Assembly: GCF_028657905.1 (NCBI RefSeq)
Contig: NZ_CP117781.1
Span: forward strand, 1,302,001 to 1,366,000
DNA from: Burkholderia sp. FERM BP-3421
GTDB taxonomy: Bacteria; Pseudomonadota; Gammaproteobacteria; Burkholderiales; Burkholderiaceae
DNA: 64,000 nt
Reading direction: 5' to 3'
The translations under genes and the position numbers were made by a program. Below, in pieces: positions 1 through 8,560 of the stretch. A model generated the notes under the pieces. The model had not been told where the DNA came from and did not search any database. It saw only the letters and a list, made by a program, of their open reading frames with translations. Position 1 is the first letter of the stretch. Every line of letters begins with the position of its first letter.

Positions 1-1278
1 ACCCTGACAGGCGTCGCGCGCACGCTCGGCGCGGCGCTCGCATTCACGTTCGCCGGCGCGGCGGGCGCCGCCCAGGCCGATCCGGCGCTGGTCGCGCGCG
101 GCGCCTATCTCGCCAAGGCGGGCGACTGCGTCGCCTGCCACACCGCGCCGCATGGCCGGCCGTTCGCGGGCGGACTCAAGATGGTCACGCCGCTCGGCGC
201 GATTTATTCGACCAACATCACGCCCGACCCCGACACGGGCATTGGCCGCTACACCGAGGCCGAGTTCGCGCGCGCGTTGCGCGCGGGCGTCGCGAGGGAC
301 GGGCACAACCTGTACCCGGCGATGCCGTATCCGTCGTATGCGAAGGTGCGGGACGACGACGTGAAGGCGCTCTACGCGTACTTCATGAACGGCGTCGAGC
401 CGGTGCTCGCGCCGAACCGCGCGGCGGAGATCCCGTGGCCGCTCAACCTGCGCTGGCCGCTCAAGCTGTGGAATGCTGTGTTCCTCGACACGACGGTCTA
501 CGCGGAGAAACCGGACAAGGACGTGCTGTGGAATCGCGGCGCGTACCTGGTGCAGGGGCTCGGGCACTGCGGCTCGAGCCATACGCCGCGCGGCGTCGGC
601 TTCCAGGAGCAGGCGCTCGACGAGCGCGGGTCGGCGTTTTTGTCCGGCGCGCTGATCGACAACTGGTTCGCGTCGAATCTGACCGGCGAGCACAACGTCG
701 GGCTTGGCCGCTGGAGCGAGGCCGATCTCACGCAATTCCTCAAGACCGGCGCGAATACGCACGCAAGCGCGTTCGGCTCGATGACGAGCGTGATCAACCT
801 CAGCACGCAGGCGTTGAGCGACGACGACCTCACGGCCATCGCGCGCTATCTCAAGTCGCTGCCCGCGGCGGGCGGCAACGGCGCGCCGCCGTATCAGTAC
901 GATCCGAAGGACACGCAGGCGGCGCTCGCGCGGCCGGCCGGCAACCCGGGCGCGAAGGTGTACGCGGCGTATTGCATGCACTGCCACGGCGTCGACGGGC
1001 GCGCGTTCGCGCCGTTGCTCGCGCCGCTCGCGGGCAATCCGACCGTGCTGGAGCCGCATCCCGCGTCGCTCATCAACGTGACGCTGAACGGCACCGAGGA
1101 CCTCGTGATCCAGGGCTTGCCGGCCGCGTATCCGATGCCGAAGTTCGCCGACGTGTTGACCGACCAGCAGATCGCGGACGTGCTGACCTTCATCCGCGCC
1201 GGCTGGAACAATCGCGGCCCGACGATCGAGGCGGCCGAGGTCGCGAAGCTGCGCAAGGCGACGCGCGGAGAGCGGTAA
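1..1278 (+). CDS. Multi-haem cytochrome c subunit of a membrane dehydrogenase (5' partial)
   Basis: The reading frame is open from the first base, so the true start lies upstream. The first residues form the end of a signal peptide, cleaved near the AQA at bases 67-78. The family has three c-type haem sites and passes electrons from periplasmic gluconate, sorbitol or alcohol dehydrogenases to the quinone pool. CVACH (127-141) and CMHCH (973-987) are intact. The middle site reads CGSSH (568-582) where the family has CxxCH, so the second cysteine is lost by what looks like a TGC to AGC change. The dehydrogenase subunits would lie upstream, outside the window. The stop is followed by a strong hairpin. 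Family call is firm; the exact substrate is unknown. Confidence 0.85.
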   Translation, partial: TLTGVARTLGAALAFTFAGAAGAAQADPALVARGAYLAKAGDCVACHTAPHGRPFAGGLKMVTPLGAIYSTNITPDPDTGIGRYTEAEFARALRAGVARDGHNLYPAMPYPSYAKVRDDDVKALYAYFMNGVEPVLAPNRAAEIPWPLNLRWPLKLWNAVFLDTTVYAEKPDKDVLWNRGAYLVQGLGHCGSSHTPRGVGFQEQALDERGSAFLSGALIDNWFASNLTGEHNVGLGRWSEADLTQFLKTGANTHASAFGSMTSVINLSTQALSDDDLTAIARYLKSLPAAGGNGAPPYQYDPKDTQAALARPAGNPGAKVYAAYCMHCHGVDGRAFAPLLAPLAGNPTVLEPHPASLINVTLNGTEDLVIQGLPAAYPMPKFADVLTDQQIADVLTFIRAGWNNRGPTIEAAEVAKLRKATRGER

Positions 1279-1280
1279 GG

Positions 1281-1325
1281 TTCAAGGCGGCGTCGCGCAG
1301 CGGTTCGCGACGCCGCCGCCTTGAA
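1281..1325 (+). terminator. Hairpin downstream of the cytochrome c gene
   Basis: TTCAAGGCGGC at the left pairs with GCCGCCTTGAA at the right, and the inner GTCGCG/CGCGAC arms continue the stem with one 3-nt bulge. It begins 2 bases after the stop codon. There is no T tract, so termination is inferred only from strength and position. Confidence 0.5.
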
Positions 1326-1358
1326 GCCCGGCCTCGCCCGTGGTCGGGGCGCGGGCCC

Positions 1359-1380
1359 GCATTCGGGATCGCTTGCGTCG
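1359..1380 (+). repeat. 22-bp direct repeat, copy 1
   Basis: The sequence starting GCATTCGGGATCGCTTGCGT is repeated exactly at 1586-1607, 227 bp downstream. The flanks differ, so this is a short duplicated word and not a larger duplication. Confidence 0.7.
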
Positions 1381-1585
1381 CTATTGCGAGACGGCGCGTG
1401 CGGATCGATTGATTTCGGAAGGAAGCGCGTGTGGCATGCGTGTTGTATCGGTCTTGCCCGATTCTTCCATCGCAGGGTTAATTTCAAGATTGATTGATTA
1501 AATAGATAAAATCTTGATGTATTGAATTTATCTTCAATTTATATATTTTGATGTGCGATTCGTTTGAGAGGGGAGTTGCATGCCG

Positions 1586-1607
1586 GCATTCGGGATCGCT
1601 TGCGTCG
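1586..1607 (+). repeat. 22-bp direct repeat, copy 2
   Basis: Exact second copy of the word at 1359-1380, in the same orientation, inside the AT-rich intergenic region. Confidence 0.7.
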
Positions 1608-2321
1608 ATGTCGCATGGAGACGGGGCTGATCGACAGGGATCGAAGTGGCAAATACGCGATATGCACCGTGCGTCGTTCCAACCTCATCCTCTCGGAGAG
1701 TTGTCGGTTTTGAGGCCGTTAAAATCGAAAATTGACAATTTAATACACTTCAATGGATGAATTTTTGAAATTCGAATCGCATTGATTCTTGAGGTGGCCG
1801 GACTCGCCGTGCTACACATATTGCACCGGGATTGTTCCTCATTTAAACTCGCGCTTCCGTGTCAGCGCGAAGTGCGCATTCTGCTTCACGTTTTTGCATC
1901 GCGCGCCGCCCGTTCATAACGGTGCACGCAAGGTGTGAAGTCGCCACGAGCCGTCGTGGAGCAGATCTGCCGTCGCGAGCGACAAGTTCGGGATGTGTGT
2001 CGCCCGGCTTGAACGCACGGGCAACGCCATCCGAAAAAATCAAGACTGGCGTCGCAGTGACCGGAGACCATCCGGACGATCGGGGATAGCGGTAACGTCA
2101 CCTCCTTCCAGCACACACGCGTCCGCCCGGGCCACCTTTGCGCGCAGCGCCGGTGTCCGGCGTCGGCTGTCGGCATGTCCGCAGTCCAGGCGCGCTGACG
2201 GCTTGTCCGGTTGACCGGACCATGCCGGGAATGCATGGCGGCGGCATCGCGCGCACCGATTGCCGGCACCCACGCAAGAACGGGTGTAAGCCGCTTCATG
2301 CAATGCAACGGGGAGTCCATT

Positions 2322-3005
2322 TTGAAAATAATTTCCAGTCCTACCCTCCTGATTTCGGCTGCCGTGCTGGCCACCACGCTGGCCGGCTGCGCGACCGAAT
2401 CGTCGCGCGCGCTGCCGGTGCCGGTCGCGGACCGCGCGCGTACCGCACCCGTGGGGAAACCGGTCGAAATCGCGCTCGGCAAGTTCGACAACCGTTCGAG
2501 CTATATGCGCGGCATCTTTTCGGACGGCGTCGATCGTCTCGGCGGGCAGGCGAAGACGATTCTGATCACCCATCTGCAGCAGAGCCGCCGCTTCAACGTG
2601 CTCGATCGCGACAATCTCGAAGAGATCAAGCAGGAAGCGGGCTTCCTGAAGCAGTTGCAGGCCGTGAAGGGCGCACGCTTCGTCGTGACGGGCGACGTCA
2701 CCGAATTCGGCCGGAAGGAAGTGGGCGACCATCAGCTGTTCGGCATCCTTGGGAGCGGGAAGGAGCAGGTGGCCTATGCGAAGGTCAATCTGAACATCGT
2801 CGACACGACCAGCTCGGAAGTCGTGTTGTCGGCCCAGGGCGCAGGCGAATACAGCGTGTCGAATCGCGAAGTCATCGGCTTCGGCGGAACCGCGAGCTAT
2901 GACTCGACGCTGAACGGCAAGGTGCTCGATCTGGCGATCCAGGAGGCGGTCAATCATCTGGTCGATCAGGTCGACGCGGGGGCGCTGGGCGCCCGCGCGA
3001 AGTGA
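2322..3005 (+). CDS. CsgG/HfaB-family lipoprotein
   Basis: A 227-residue lipoprotein of the CsgG/HfaB family, whose members form or assist outer-membrane secretion assemblies. I chose the TTG at 2322 because GGGGAG sits 7 bases upstream and translation from it gives a clean lipoprotein signal (residues 1-22, lipobox LAGC). A longer frame from 2211 would bury that signal behind 37 unlikely residues. The mature protein has the family's FDNRSS segment, followed by a mixed alpha/beta domain that includes VVTGDVTEFG. It is first of three lipoprotein genes, and its stop overlaps a GTG of the next frame. CsgG, DUF4810 and DUF799 proteins are often encoded together; their joint role is not established here. 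Confidence 0.85.
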   Translation: MKIISSPTLLISAAVLATTLAGCATESSRALPVPVADRARTAPVGKPVEIALGKFDNRSSYMRGIFSDGVDRLGGQAKTILITHLQQSRRFNVLDRDNLEEIKQEAGFLKQLQAVKGARFVVTGDVTEFGRKEVGDHQLFGILGSGKEQVAYAKVNLNIVDTTSSEVVLSAQGAGEYSVSNREVIGFGGTASYDSTLNGKVLDLAIQEAVNHLVDQVDAGALGARAK

Positions 3006-3046
3006 ACCGCATCGTTTCCATCGATCCGCTTACCGATATCCCTACC

Positions 3047-3415
3047 ATGACGATCAAGCTTCCGACGCGAGCGGCCTGGCTGCCGCTCGTCGCAAGCGGC
3101 CTGCTGCTGGCCGGCTGCGCGACTCCCAAGACCCCGCCGCTGTATCAGTGGGATGGCTATCAACCGCAGGTCTACGAGTACTTCAAGGGGCAGACCGGTC
3201 CGCAGCAGCAGATCGATGCGCTGGAGCAGGCGCTGCAACGGATCCGCGCGAAGGGCAACCGTCCGCCGCCGGGCTTCCAGGCGCATCTTGGCGTGCTGTA
3301 CGCGAGCGTCGGCAACGACACGCAGGCCGAGCAGGCATTCGAGGCCGAGAAGCAGTCGTTTCCTGAATCCACGGCCTATATGGATTTCCTGCTGAAGCGA
3401 TCCCAACAAAAATAA
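3047..3415 (+). CDS. DUF4810 domain lipoprotein
   Basis: A 122-residue lipoprotein. The signal ends in lipobox LAGC at about residues 19-22. The mature part has the DUF4810 hallmarks: an aromatic YQWDGYQPQVY segment near the N-terminus, then two helices that resemble a TPR-like pair (residues about 45-120). ATG 3047 is preferred because it puts the signal peptide at the N-terminus. A GTG at 3002 overlaps the upstream stop and would add 15 residues. Weak local ribosome binding suggests coupling to the upstream gene. The next gene starts 3 bases after the stop. The biochemical function is unknown. Confidence 0.8.
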   Translation: MTIKLPTRAAWLPLVASGLLLAGCATPKTPPLYQWDGYQPQVYEYFKGQTGPQQQIDALEQALQRIRAKGNRPPPGFQAHLGVLYASVGNDTQAEQAFEAEKQSFPESTAYMDFLLKRSQQK

Positions 3416-3418
3416 GAG

Positions 3419-4099
3419 ATGACCATGCGCACATTCATTTCAGTGAAGCTCATCGGCGTGCTCGCCGTGCTGGGCCTGCTCGCGGCCTGCGCAGGCCCGG
3501 CGCAGCGTCCGGACTACACCGCGTTCAAGAAGAGCCAGCCGCGCTCGATTCTCGTGCTGCCGCCCGTGAACGACACCACCGACATCAAGGCGACCTACGG
3601 CGTGCTGTCGCAGATGACGATGCCGCTCGCGGAATCGGGTTATTACGTGATTCCCGTCGTGCCGATGGAAGAAACCTTCAAGCACAACGGCCTGACCACG
3701 CCGGTGGACATCGAGCAGGTGGCGCCCGCCAAGCTGCGCGAGATCTTCGGCGCGGACGCGGCGCTGTACACGCGGGTCACGCAGTACGGGTCGAAATACA
3801 TGGTCGTCGACAGCACGACGATCGTGTCCGCTTCGGCCAAGCTCGTCGACCTGAGGACGGGCGATGTGTTGTGGCAGGGCGCCGGGCAGGCGAACGGCAA
3901 GGAGGTGGGCGCGCAGCTCAATCTCAACTCGTACGGGTTGATCGGCATGCTGGCGCAGGCCGCGGTCAAGCAGATCGCGCACACGCTGGCCGACGACAGC
4001 GTCGACGTGGCCGGTCTGGCGAGCCTGCGCATGCTGTCCGCCGGGCCGCCCAACGGCCTGTTGTACGGGCCGCATTCGACGAAGTACGGCACGGACTGA
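3419..4099 (+). CDS. DUF799 (GNA1162-like) lipoprotein
   Basis: A 226-residue lipoprotein with signal and lipobox LAAC near residues 20-23. The mature domain starts with an ILVLPPVNDTTD-type strand typical of DUF799, the family that includes the Neisseria surface antigen GNA1162. It is predicted to sit in the outer membrane facing the periplasm. ATG 3419 follows the previous stop by 3 bases. ATG 3425, two codons on, has slightly better spacing from AAGAG and may be the real start. It is the last gene of the CsgG-DUF4810-DUF799 operon. The set looks like a small outer-membrane complex. Confidence 0.82.
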   Translation: MTMRTFISVKLIGVLAVLGLLAACAGPAQRPDYTAFKKSQPRSILVLPPVNDTTDIKATYGVLSQMTMPLAESGYYVIPVVPMEETFKHNGLTTPVDIEQVAPAKLREIFGADAALYTRVTQYGSKYMVVDSTTIVSASAKLVDLRTGDVLWQGAGQANGKEVGAQLNLNSYGLIGMLAQAAVKQIAHTLADDSVDVAGLASLRMLSAGPPNGLLYGPHSTKYGTD

Positions 4100-4299
4100 G
4101 GCGAATCGCCTGCGTTCGTTGCGGCCGGCCCAGGTATGGCCGGCCGCATTTGGCGGATAGCGCAGTGGTCGGCCGTACGGTAGTCGGCCGCGTTTAGCCA
4201 ACCTTGCACGGGTAACCGGTGTCGCCCGGCTGCGCCTGGCCTGTCGTACCCAGTCGGCTGGCACCCAGTCGGCCACACTCAGTATGGCTGCACCTGGTC

Positions 4300-4748
4300 G
4301 ACCGCATCCAGCCGACCGCATCCAGCCGACCGCATCCAGCCGACCGCATCCAGCCGACCACATCCAGCCGACCGCATTCAGCCGACCGCATTCAGCCGAC
4401 CGCATCCAGCCGACCGCATCCAGCCGACCGCATTCAGCCGACCGCATTCAGCCGACCGCATCCAGCCGACCGCATCCAGCCGACCGCATCCAGCCGACCG
4501 CATTCAGCCGACCGCATTCAGCCGACCGCATCCAGCCGACCGCATTCAGCCGACCGCATCCAGCCGACCGCATCCAGCCGACCACATTCAGCCGACCACA
4601 TTCAGCCGACCGCATCCAGCCGACCACATCCAGCCGACCACATTCAGCCGACCACATCCAGCCGACCGCATCCAGCCGACCGCATTCAGCCGACCGCATT
4701 CAGCCGACCACACCCAGCGGACCACACCCAGCCGACCACATCTCCCGG
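4300..4748 (+). repeat. Tandem array of a 14-bp unit, about 32 copies
   Basis: The unit GACCGCATCCAGCC repeats head to tail about 32 times. Variants differ at two positions (CGCA/CACA and ATCC/ATTC). The variants are interspersed, so copies appear to have been shuffled or amplified in blocks. Degenerate 14-15 bp relatives extend upstream to about 4215 and downstream to about 4760. Because 14 is not a multiple of 3 and the unit holds no stop codon, all frames remain open through the array and create false proteins. No conserved gene lies inside. The flanks are the DUF799 and GNAT genes. Confidence 0.92.
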
Positions 4749-4999
4749 CCGCACCTGTCCCGCCTCACCTGACACGCGTCCGGCGCGCGGGCCGCCTGTC
4801 GACGCGGGGCTGCTGCTGCTTGCCTTGCGCCGGTCGAGCGGCTCCCGGGGCAGGCCTGCAGGACGCCGGGATGCGTGGATATCCGCTGGACCTCGCTCCC
4901 CGGGGCCGATTCGGACGAACCGTCCGGCCGCCGCCATCGCGGCTTCACAGCAGGACACGATGCACGCTAAGATCGCGCATCGTGCCTCCGGGAGCCTGC

Positions 5000-5428
5000 A
5001 TGTCCGCCGTTCACATCGTCATCACCGATCAGCCCGATGCATGCGTGGAGGCGCAGATCGGAGACGGCCTCAGGGTCTTCAACCTCGAACACACCGGGAT
5101 CGACGACAACCGGCCGCTCGCGGTGCTCGCACGGGATCCGGAAACGGGGGAGGCGCTGGGCGGCCTCACGGGCCGCACCTCGCTCGGGCTCTTGTTCATC
5201 GATCTGTTCCACCTGCCGGATGCGTTGCGCGGCACGGGGCTTGGCGGCGAGCTGTTGCGGCGCGCCGAGGACGAGGCGCTGCGGCGCGGCTGCCGGCGCG
5301 CCGTGCTGTATACGATCAGCTTTCAGGCACCGGGCTTCTACGAGAAATTCGGCTGGACCCGGTTCGGCGAAGTGCCGTGCGATCCGCCCGGAACGAGCCG
5401 CGTATTCATGACCAAGCAGCTTGGCTGA
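5000..5428 (+). CDS. GNAT-family N-acetyltransferase
   Basis: A 142-residue protein of the GNAT fold, which transfers an acetyl group from acetyl-CoA to an amine. The acetyl-CoA binding loop is visible as RGTGLGGELL (about residues 75-85), preceded by the FIDLFHLPDALR strand and helix. The C-terminal YEKFGWTRFG segment is typical of the last strands. ATG 5000 has GGAG 5 bases upstream. The frame stays open upstream only because of the tandem repeat. The AI-2E permease starts 50 bases downstream, so the two may be co-transcribed. The substrate cannot be told from sequence. Confidence 0.85.
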   Translation: MSAVHIVITDQPDACVEAQIGDGLRVFNLEHTGIDDNRPLAVLARDPETGEALGGLTGRTSLGLLFIDLFHLPDALRGTGLGGELLRRAEDEALRRGCRRAVLYTISFQAPGFYEKFGWTRFGEVPCDPPGTSRVFMTKQLG

Positions 5429-5478
5429 ACGCTCATCCGTCATGCGCCGCACGCGCGCCGTCACGCGGCGAAGCTAAG

Positions 5479-6597
5479 ATGACGGGCGGCGCGCCGCGCC
5501 CGATCGACCCCGACACCGGACTGCCCATGGCTTCGACTCCATCCTCTTCCCCCAATCCGTCTTCCCGCCCGAAAGCCCAGGCGATCGCGCTCGGCGTGCT
5601 GTACATGCTGCTCGTCGCGCTCGCGCTGTGGGTGATCAGCGATTTCCTGCCCGCGATCGTCTGGGCCTGCGTGATCGCGATCGCGCTGTGGCCCGCGCTG
5701 CACCGGATCGACGCGTGGCCGCCGCTGCGCGGCCGCACCACGCTCGTCGCCGTCGGGCTGACGGCGGCCGTGGCGCTGCTGCTGGTGGTGCCCGTCGTGA
5801 TCGGGCTCGCGCAGGCGGCCGGGCAGGCGCACGCGTTGTTCGAATGGGGGCGCAGCGCGCAGCAGAACGGCATTCCCGTGCCGGATGCGCTCCAGCACCT
5901 GCCGTTCGGCGCGCAGCAGGCCACGACCTGGTGGCAGGAGAATCTCGCCAAGCCGCTGCATGCGGCGAGCGCCGTCAAGGGCGTCAACGGCGAGAACTTC
6001 CTCGCGTTCAGCCGTCATTTCGGTTCGCGGATCGCGCATGCGGGCGTGCTGTTCGGTTTCATGCTGATCACGCTGTTCGTGATCTTCCAGGCCGGGCCGC
6101 GCCTGTCCGACGCACTGTTGAAGGGCGTGCAGCGCGCATTCGGCGCGGACGGCGCGGCGTTGATCCAGCGGATGGTGGCGGCCGTGCACGGCACCGTGAC
6201 GGGGCTTGTCGTGGTCGGGCTCGGCGAGGGCGCGCTGCTCGGCGTTGCCTACGCGCTCGCGGGCGTGCCGCATGCGGCGCTGCTCGGGCTCGTGACGGCG
6301 GTGGCCGCGATGCTGCCGTTCTGCGCACCGCTCGTGTTCTGCGGGGCCGCGCTGTGGCTGTTCGCGCAGGGCATGGCCGGGTGGGCGATCGGCCTCGCGG
6401 CGTTCGGTTTCGTGGTCGTGTTCGTCGCCGAGCACTTCGTGCGGCCGGTGTTGATCGGCAGTTCCGCGCGGCTGCCATTCCTGCTCGTGCTGTTCGGCAT
6501 TCTCGGCGGCGCGGAAACCTTCGGCCTGCTCGGCCTGTTCATCGGCCCCGCGCTGATGACCGTGCTCACGGTGCTGTGGGCGGAGTGGGTCTGCTGA
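5479..6597 (+). CDS. AI-2E family (PerM/YdiK-type) inner-membrane permease
   Basis: A 372-residue integral membrane protein of the AI-2E transporter family. Two helices lie near residues 35-75 and one near 90-115. A soluble stretch follows (about 120-190), then a cluster of helices to the C-terminus. The glycine-rich GLVVVGLGEGALLGVAYAL segment and the final FGLLGLFIGPALM are family features. Members have been linked to export of autoinducer-2 and to Na+/H+ exchange. ATG 5479 has GGCGAAG upstream; ATG 5527 is an alternative that removes a 16-residue polar tail. The substrate is not predictable. Confidence 0.85.
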   Translation: MTGGAPRPIDPDTGLPMASTPSSSPNPSSRPKAQAIALGVLYMLLVALALWVISDFLPAIVWACVIAIALWPALHRIDAWPPLRGRTTLVAVGLTAAVALLLVVPVVIGLAQAAGQAHALFEWGRSAQQNGIPVPDALQHLPFGAQQATTWWQENLAKPLHAASAVKGVNGENFLAFSRHFGSRIAHAGVLFGFMLITLFVIFQAGPRLSDALLKGVQRAFGADGAALIQRMVAAVHGTVTGLVVVGLGEGALLGVAYALAGVPHAALLGLVTAVAAMLPFCAPLVFCGAALWLFAQGMAGWAIGLAAFGFVVVFVAEHFVRPVLIGSSARLPFLLVLFGILGGAETFGLLGLFIGPALMTVLTVLWAEWVC

Positions 6598-6909
6598 CTG
6601 CGAGCGGCGCGGTGGTGCGACGAGAAGCCCGAGTAGTCCTCGGAGCCCAAGAAGCTCAAGAAGCTCAAGAAGCAAGCGGGGCAATCGACGCAGTAGCGCG
6701 ACTTAGCGCTCGTGTTCGTGACAGAAGCGCGGCGCGCGGCGGCGTGCCGATTGAATAGTGCTTCGCATTGCCATGCTTTAGCCGCGTTCCATACGCACCG
6801 GAGGCGTTTTTTTCGTTGTTGTTTTCACAAATTTAAACAAACGACCCCGGATCGTCGATTAGCATGCAGCTTTTACCTTGCGACGGCTCCGGCCGCATTG
6901 TCCCCCGGC
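6598..6909. other. Intergenic region upstream of the OsmE-like gene
   Basis: No gene supported. It contains a short AAGAAGCTC direct repeat near 6648-6672 and a T/A-rich stretch at 6800-6850 that could hold the promoter of the downstream lipoprotein. Confidence 0.4.
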
Positions 6910-7278
6910 ATGCCATTTCCGACGACTCGAGCTGCGCTTGTCCTTCCGTTTGCCGCCGGCATCCTGATGATGTCCGGCTGTTCGTGGTTCGGCTTTTTCG
7001 GGACCTTCTCGTACTCGCGCCTGCCGGTGCCGAAGGCGGCGTCGCATGCGGGCGCGACGCAGGAACAGGTCGTCAAGGCGGGGGGCAATCCGAACAGCGT
7101 GTGGATGGTCCGCAACGGCAGCGGCGTCTGCTACAACTACATGCTGCACAAGGGTGACGAGCGGCGCCCCTACTATGTCGTGTTCGATAAGCGAGGTGTC
7201 GTCACCCGCTACGGCTTCGCGACCTGCATGGATGCGGACCGCAAGGGCCTGTTGCGGGCCGTGACGGACGCGGGCTGA
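6910..7278 (+). CDS. OsmE-like small outer-membrane lipoprotein (SmpA/OmlA fold)
   Basis: A 122-residue lipoprotein whose signal ends at MSGC (about residues 21-24). The mature domain has a QEQVVKAGGNP helix, followed by strands with CYNYML and YYVVFDKRGVV and a closing GFATC. This matches the layout of E. coli OsmE and, more distantly, BamE. OsmE is an osmotically induced lipoprotein; the precise role is unclear. ATG 6910 gives the correct signal peptide, although the ribosome binding site is weak. It converges on the SDR gene, with a GC hairpin between them. Confidence 0.7.
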   Translation: MPFPTTRAALVLPFAAGILMMSGCSWFGFFGTFSYSRLPVPKAASHAGATQEQVVKAGGNPNSVWMVRNGSGVCYNYMLHKGDERRPYYVVFDKRGVVTRYGFATCMDADRKGLLRAVTDAG

Positions 7279-7290
7279 ACGCGTGAAGCG

Positions 7291-7317
7291 CGCCGCCCGC
7301 TCATGCGCGGGGCGGCG
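7291..7317. terminator. Hairpin between convergent genes
   Basis: CGCCGCCC (7291-7298) pairs perfectly with GGGCGGCG (7310-7317) across an 11-base loop. It lies between the OsmE-like gene and the end of the SDR gene and could serve both. It has no T tract. Confidence 0.4.
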
Positions 7318-7359
7318 GTACGGCCTCGCGTCCGGCCGCGGCTGCGGCGCCGCACCGGA

Positions 7360-8154
7360 TCAGGCGAGCGTGTCGACCACGCCGCCGTCGACGCGCAGCG
7401 CGGCGCCCGTCGTCGCCGATGCCTGCGGCGAGCAGGTATAGACCACCAGATTCGCGACTTCCTCGACGCTGGCAGGGCGCTGGATGATCGAGCTGGCGCG
7501 GTGCGCGCGCACGAAATCGACCGCGGCGGCCTCCACGTTCTTGCCGTCGCGCGCGGCCTGCTCCTTCAGCATGGCCTTCACGCCGTCCGACAGCGTCGGA
7601 CCGGGCAGCACCGCGTTGACCGTCACGCGCGTGCCGGCCGCGAGCTTCGCGAGGCCGCGCGAGATCGACAGCTGCGCGGTCTTGGAGAAGCCGTATTGGA
7701 TCATGTCGGCCGGGATGTTGAGCGCCGATTCCGACGAGATGAACACGACGCGGCCCCAGTCGCGCGCGAGCATCCCCTTCATGTAGTGTCGCGCGAGCCG
7801 CACGCCCGACATCACGTTGACCTGGAAGTACTGCTCCCATTCGGCATCGTCGATGTCGAAGAACGGCTTCGGCCCGTAGATGCCCGCGTTGTTGACGAGG
7901 ATGTCGGCGGACGGCGCCGCGTCGATCAGCCGTTGCGCGCCCGCCGCGTCGGACAGGTCGGCCACGACGCCGGTGACGGCCGCGCCGGACGCGGCCACCC
8001 GGAGGTGCGCGAGTGCGCGCTTCACCGATTCGTCGCTGCGGCCGTTGACGACGAGTTGCGCGCCCGCGCGCGCGAGCCCTTCGGCGATCGCGAGGCCGAT
8101 GCCGGCGGTCGAGGCGGTCACGAGGGCGGTCTTGCCAGTCAGGTCGATGTGCAT
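7360..8154 (-). CDS. SDR-family NAD(P)-dependent oxidoreductase
   Basis: A 264-residue classical short-chain dehydrogenase/reductase. It has the cofactor motif TASTAGIG (13-20), NNAG (88-91), a catalytic serine near 140-141 and the YGFSK motif (Tyr154, Lys158). The C-terminal GAALRVDGGVVDTLA matches the usual GGxxxxxDGG ending. A basic residue in GRS (38-40) suggests NADP(H). It is cytosolic and oxidises or reduces an alcohol/carbonyl that cannot be named. It stands alone, and 406 bp separate it from the divergent cupin gene. Confidence 0.92.
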   Translation of the reverse strand: MHIDLTGKTALVTASTAGIGLAIAEGLARAGAQLVVNGRSDESVKRALAHLRVAASGAAVTGVVADLSDAAGAQRLIDAAPSADILVNNAGIYGPKPFFDIDDAEWEQYFQVNVMSGVRLARHYMKGMLARDWGRVVFISSESALNIPADMIQYGFSKTAQLSISRGLAKLAAGTRVTVNAVLPGPTLSDGVKAMLKEQAARDGKNVEAAAVDFVRAHRASSIIQRPASVEEVANLVVYTCSPQASATTGAALRVDGGVVDTLA

Positions 8155-8560
8155 GGCGTGGTCTTGCTGCTGAAAGGGGTGGGAGGGGGCGAACGGCGAG
8201 CGGCCGGACCGATGCTTGACCGTGACCGCGCCCGGGTTCGCGCACGTCGCCGTACGGCGAACTTTTCAGGCGTGCGGCAAGGATGAGCGTACCTGAGAAT
8301 GCCCGGCTTGCCCTTGCCCGTCGATTTGAGACGGAGGGCGGATCCGGTGCGGCCCGTGGTTGCCTAGAGCGTGGCGGATGAAGCGAATGGAGGCCCGTGG
8401 TTGTCCCCGTTGAGGCGAATGTTCGTTTGCATCGCAGGCAGCCGTCGATTTGGCTTTTTTGACCGGCGCGAGGCGCGGCGGGTTGGCGAGCGGTTTGCTT
8501 GAATGATATCGTTTTGCCTGAAAATAGAAGCTTCGAGTCAATTGGGCGAATAATTGCCGC
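8155..8560. other. Divergent intergenic region, AT-rich toward the cupin gene
   Basis: About 400 bp between two divergent starts. The left half is GC-rich. The right half, from about 8440, is markedly AT-rich and carries the probable cupin promoter. No RNA gene or clear operator was seen. Confidence 0.4.

Larger units (their letters stand above)
1326..2321. other. Long AT-rich intergenic region with a 22-bp direct repeat
   Basis: About 1 kb without a convincing gene. Bases 1480-1560 and 1700-1850 are much richer in A+T than the surroundings. A perfect 22-bp direct repeat lies at 1359-1380 and 1586-1607. Short open frames here have no ribosome binding site or recognisable motif. The region probably holds the promoter of the lipoprotein operon and may be remnant DNA. 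Confidence 0.5.

Noticed and set aside
1548..1760. A 70-codon frame in the first intergenic region
   Set aside because: No ribosome binding site or homology that I recognise, and it overlaps the direct repeat.
2040..2957. A 305-codon minus-strand frame opposite the CsgG-like gene
   Set aside because: Antisense to a convincing lipoprotein gene and without a recognisable family.
4300..4748. CRISPR array
   Set aside because: The unit is 14 bp with no spacers and no cas genes. The same holds for the 7-bp array at 34027-34355.
4219..6597. A 792-codon plus-strand frame that joins the 14-bp repeat array to the AI-2E permease
   Set aside because: The array has no stops in any frame, so the permease frame simply stays open through it. 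The real permease starts at 5479 or 5527.
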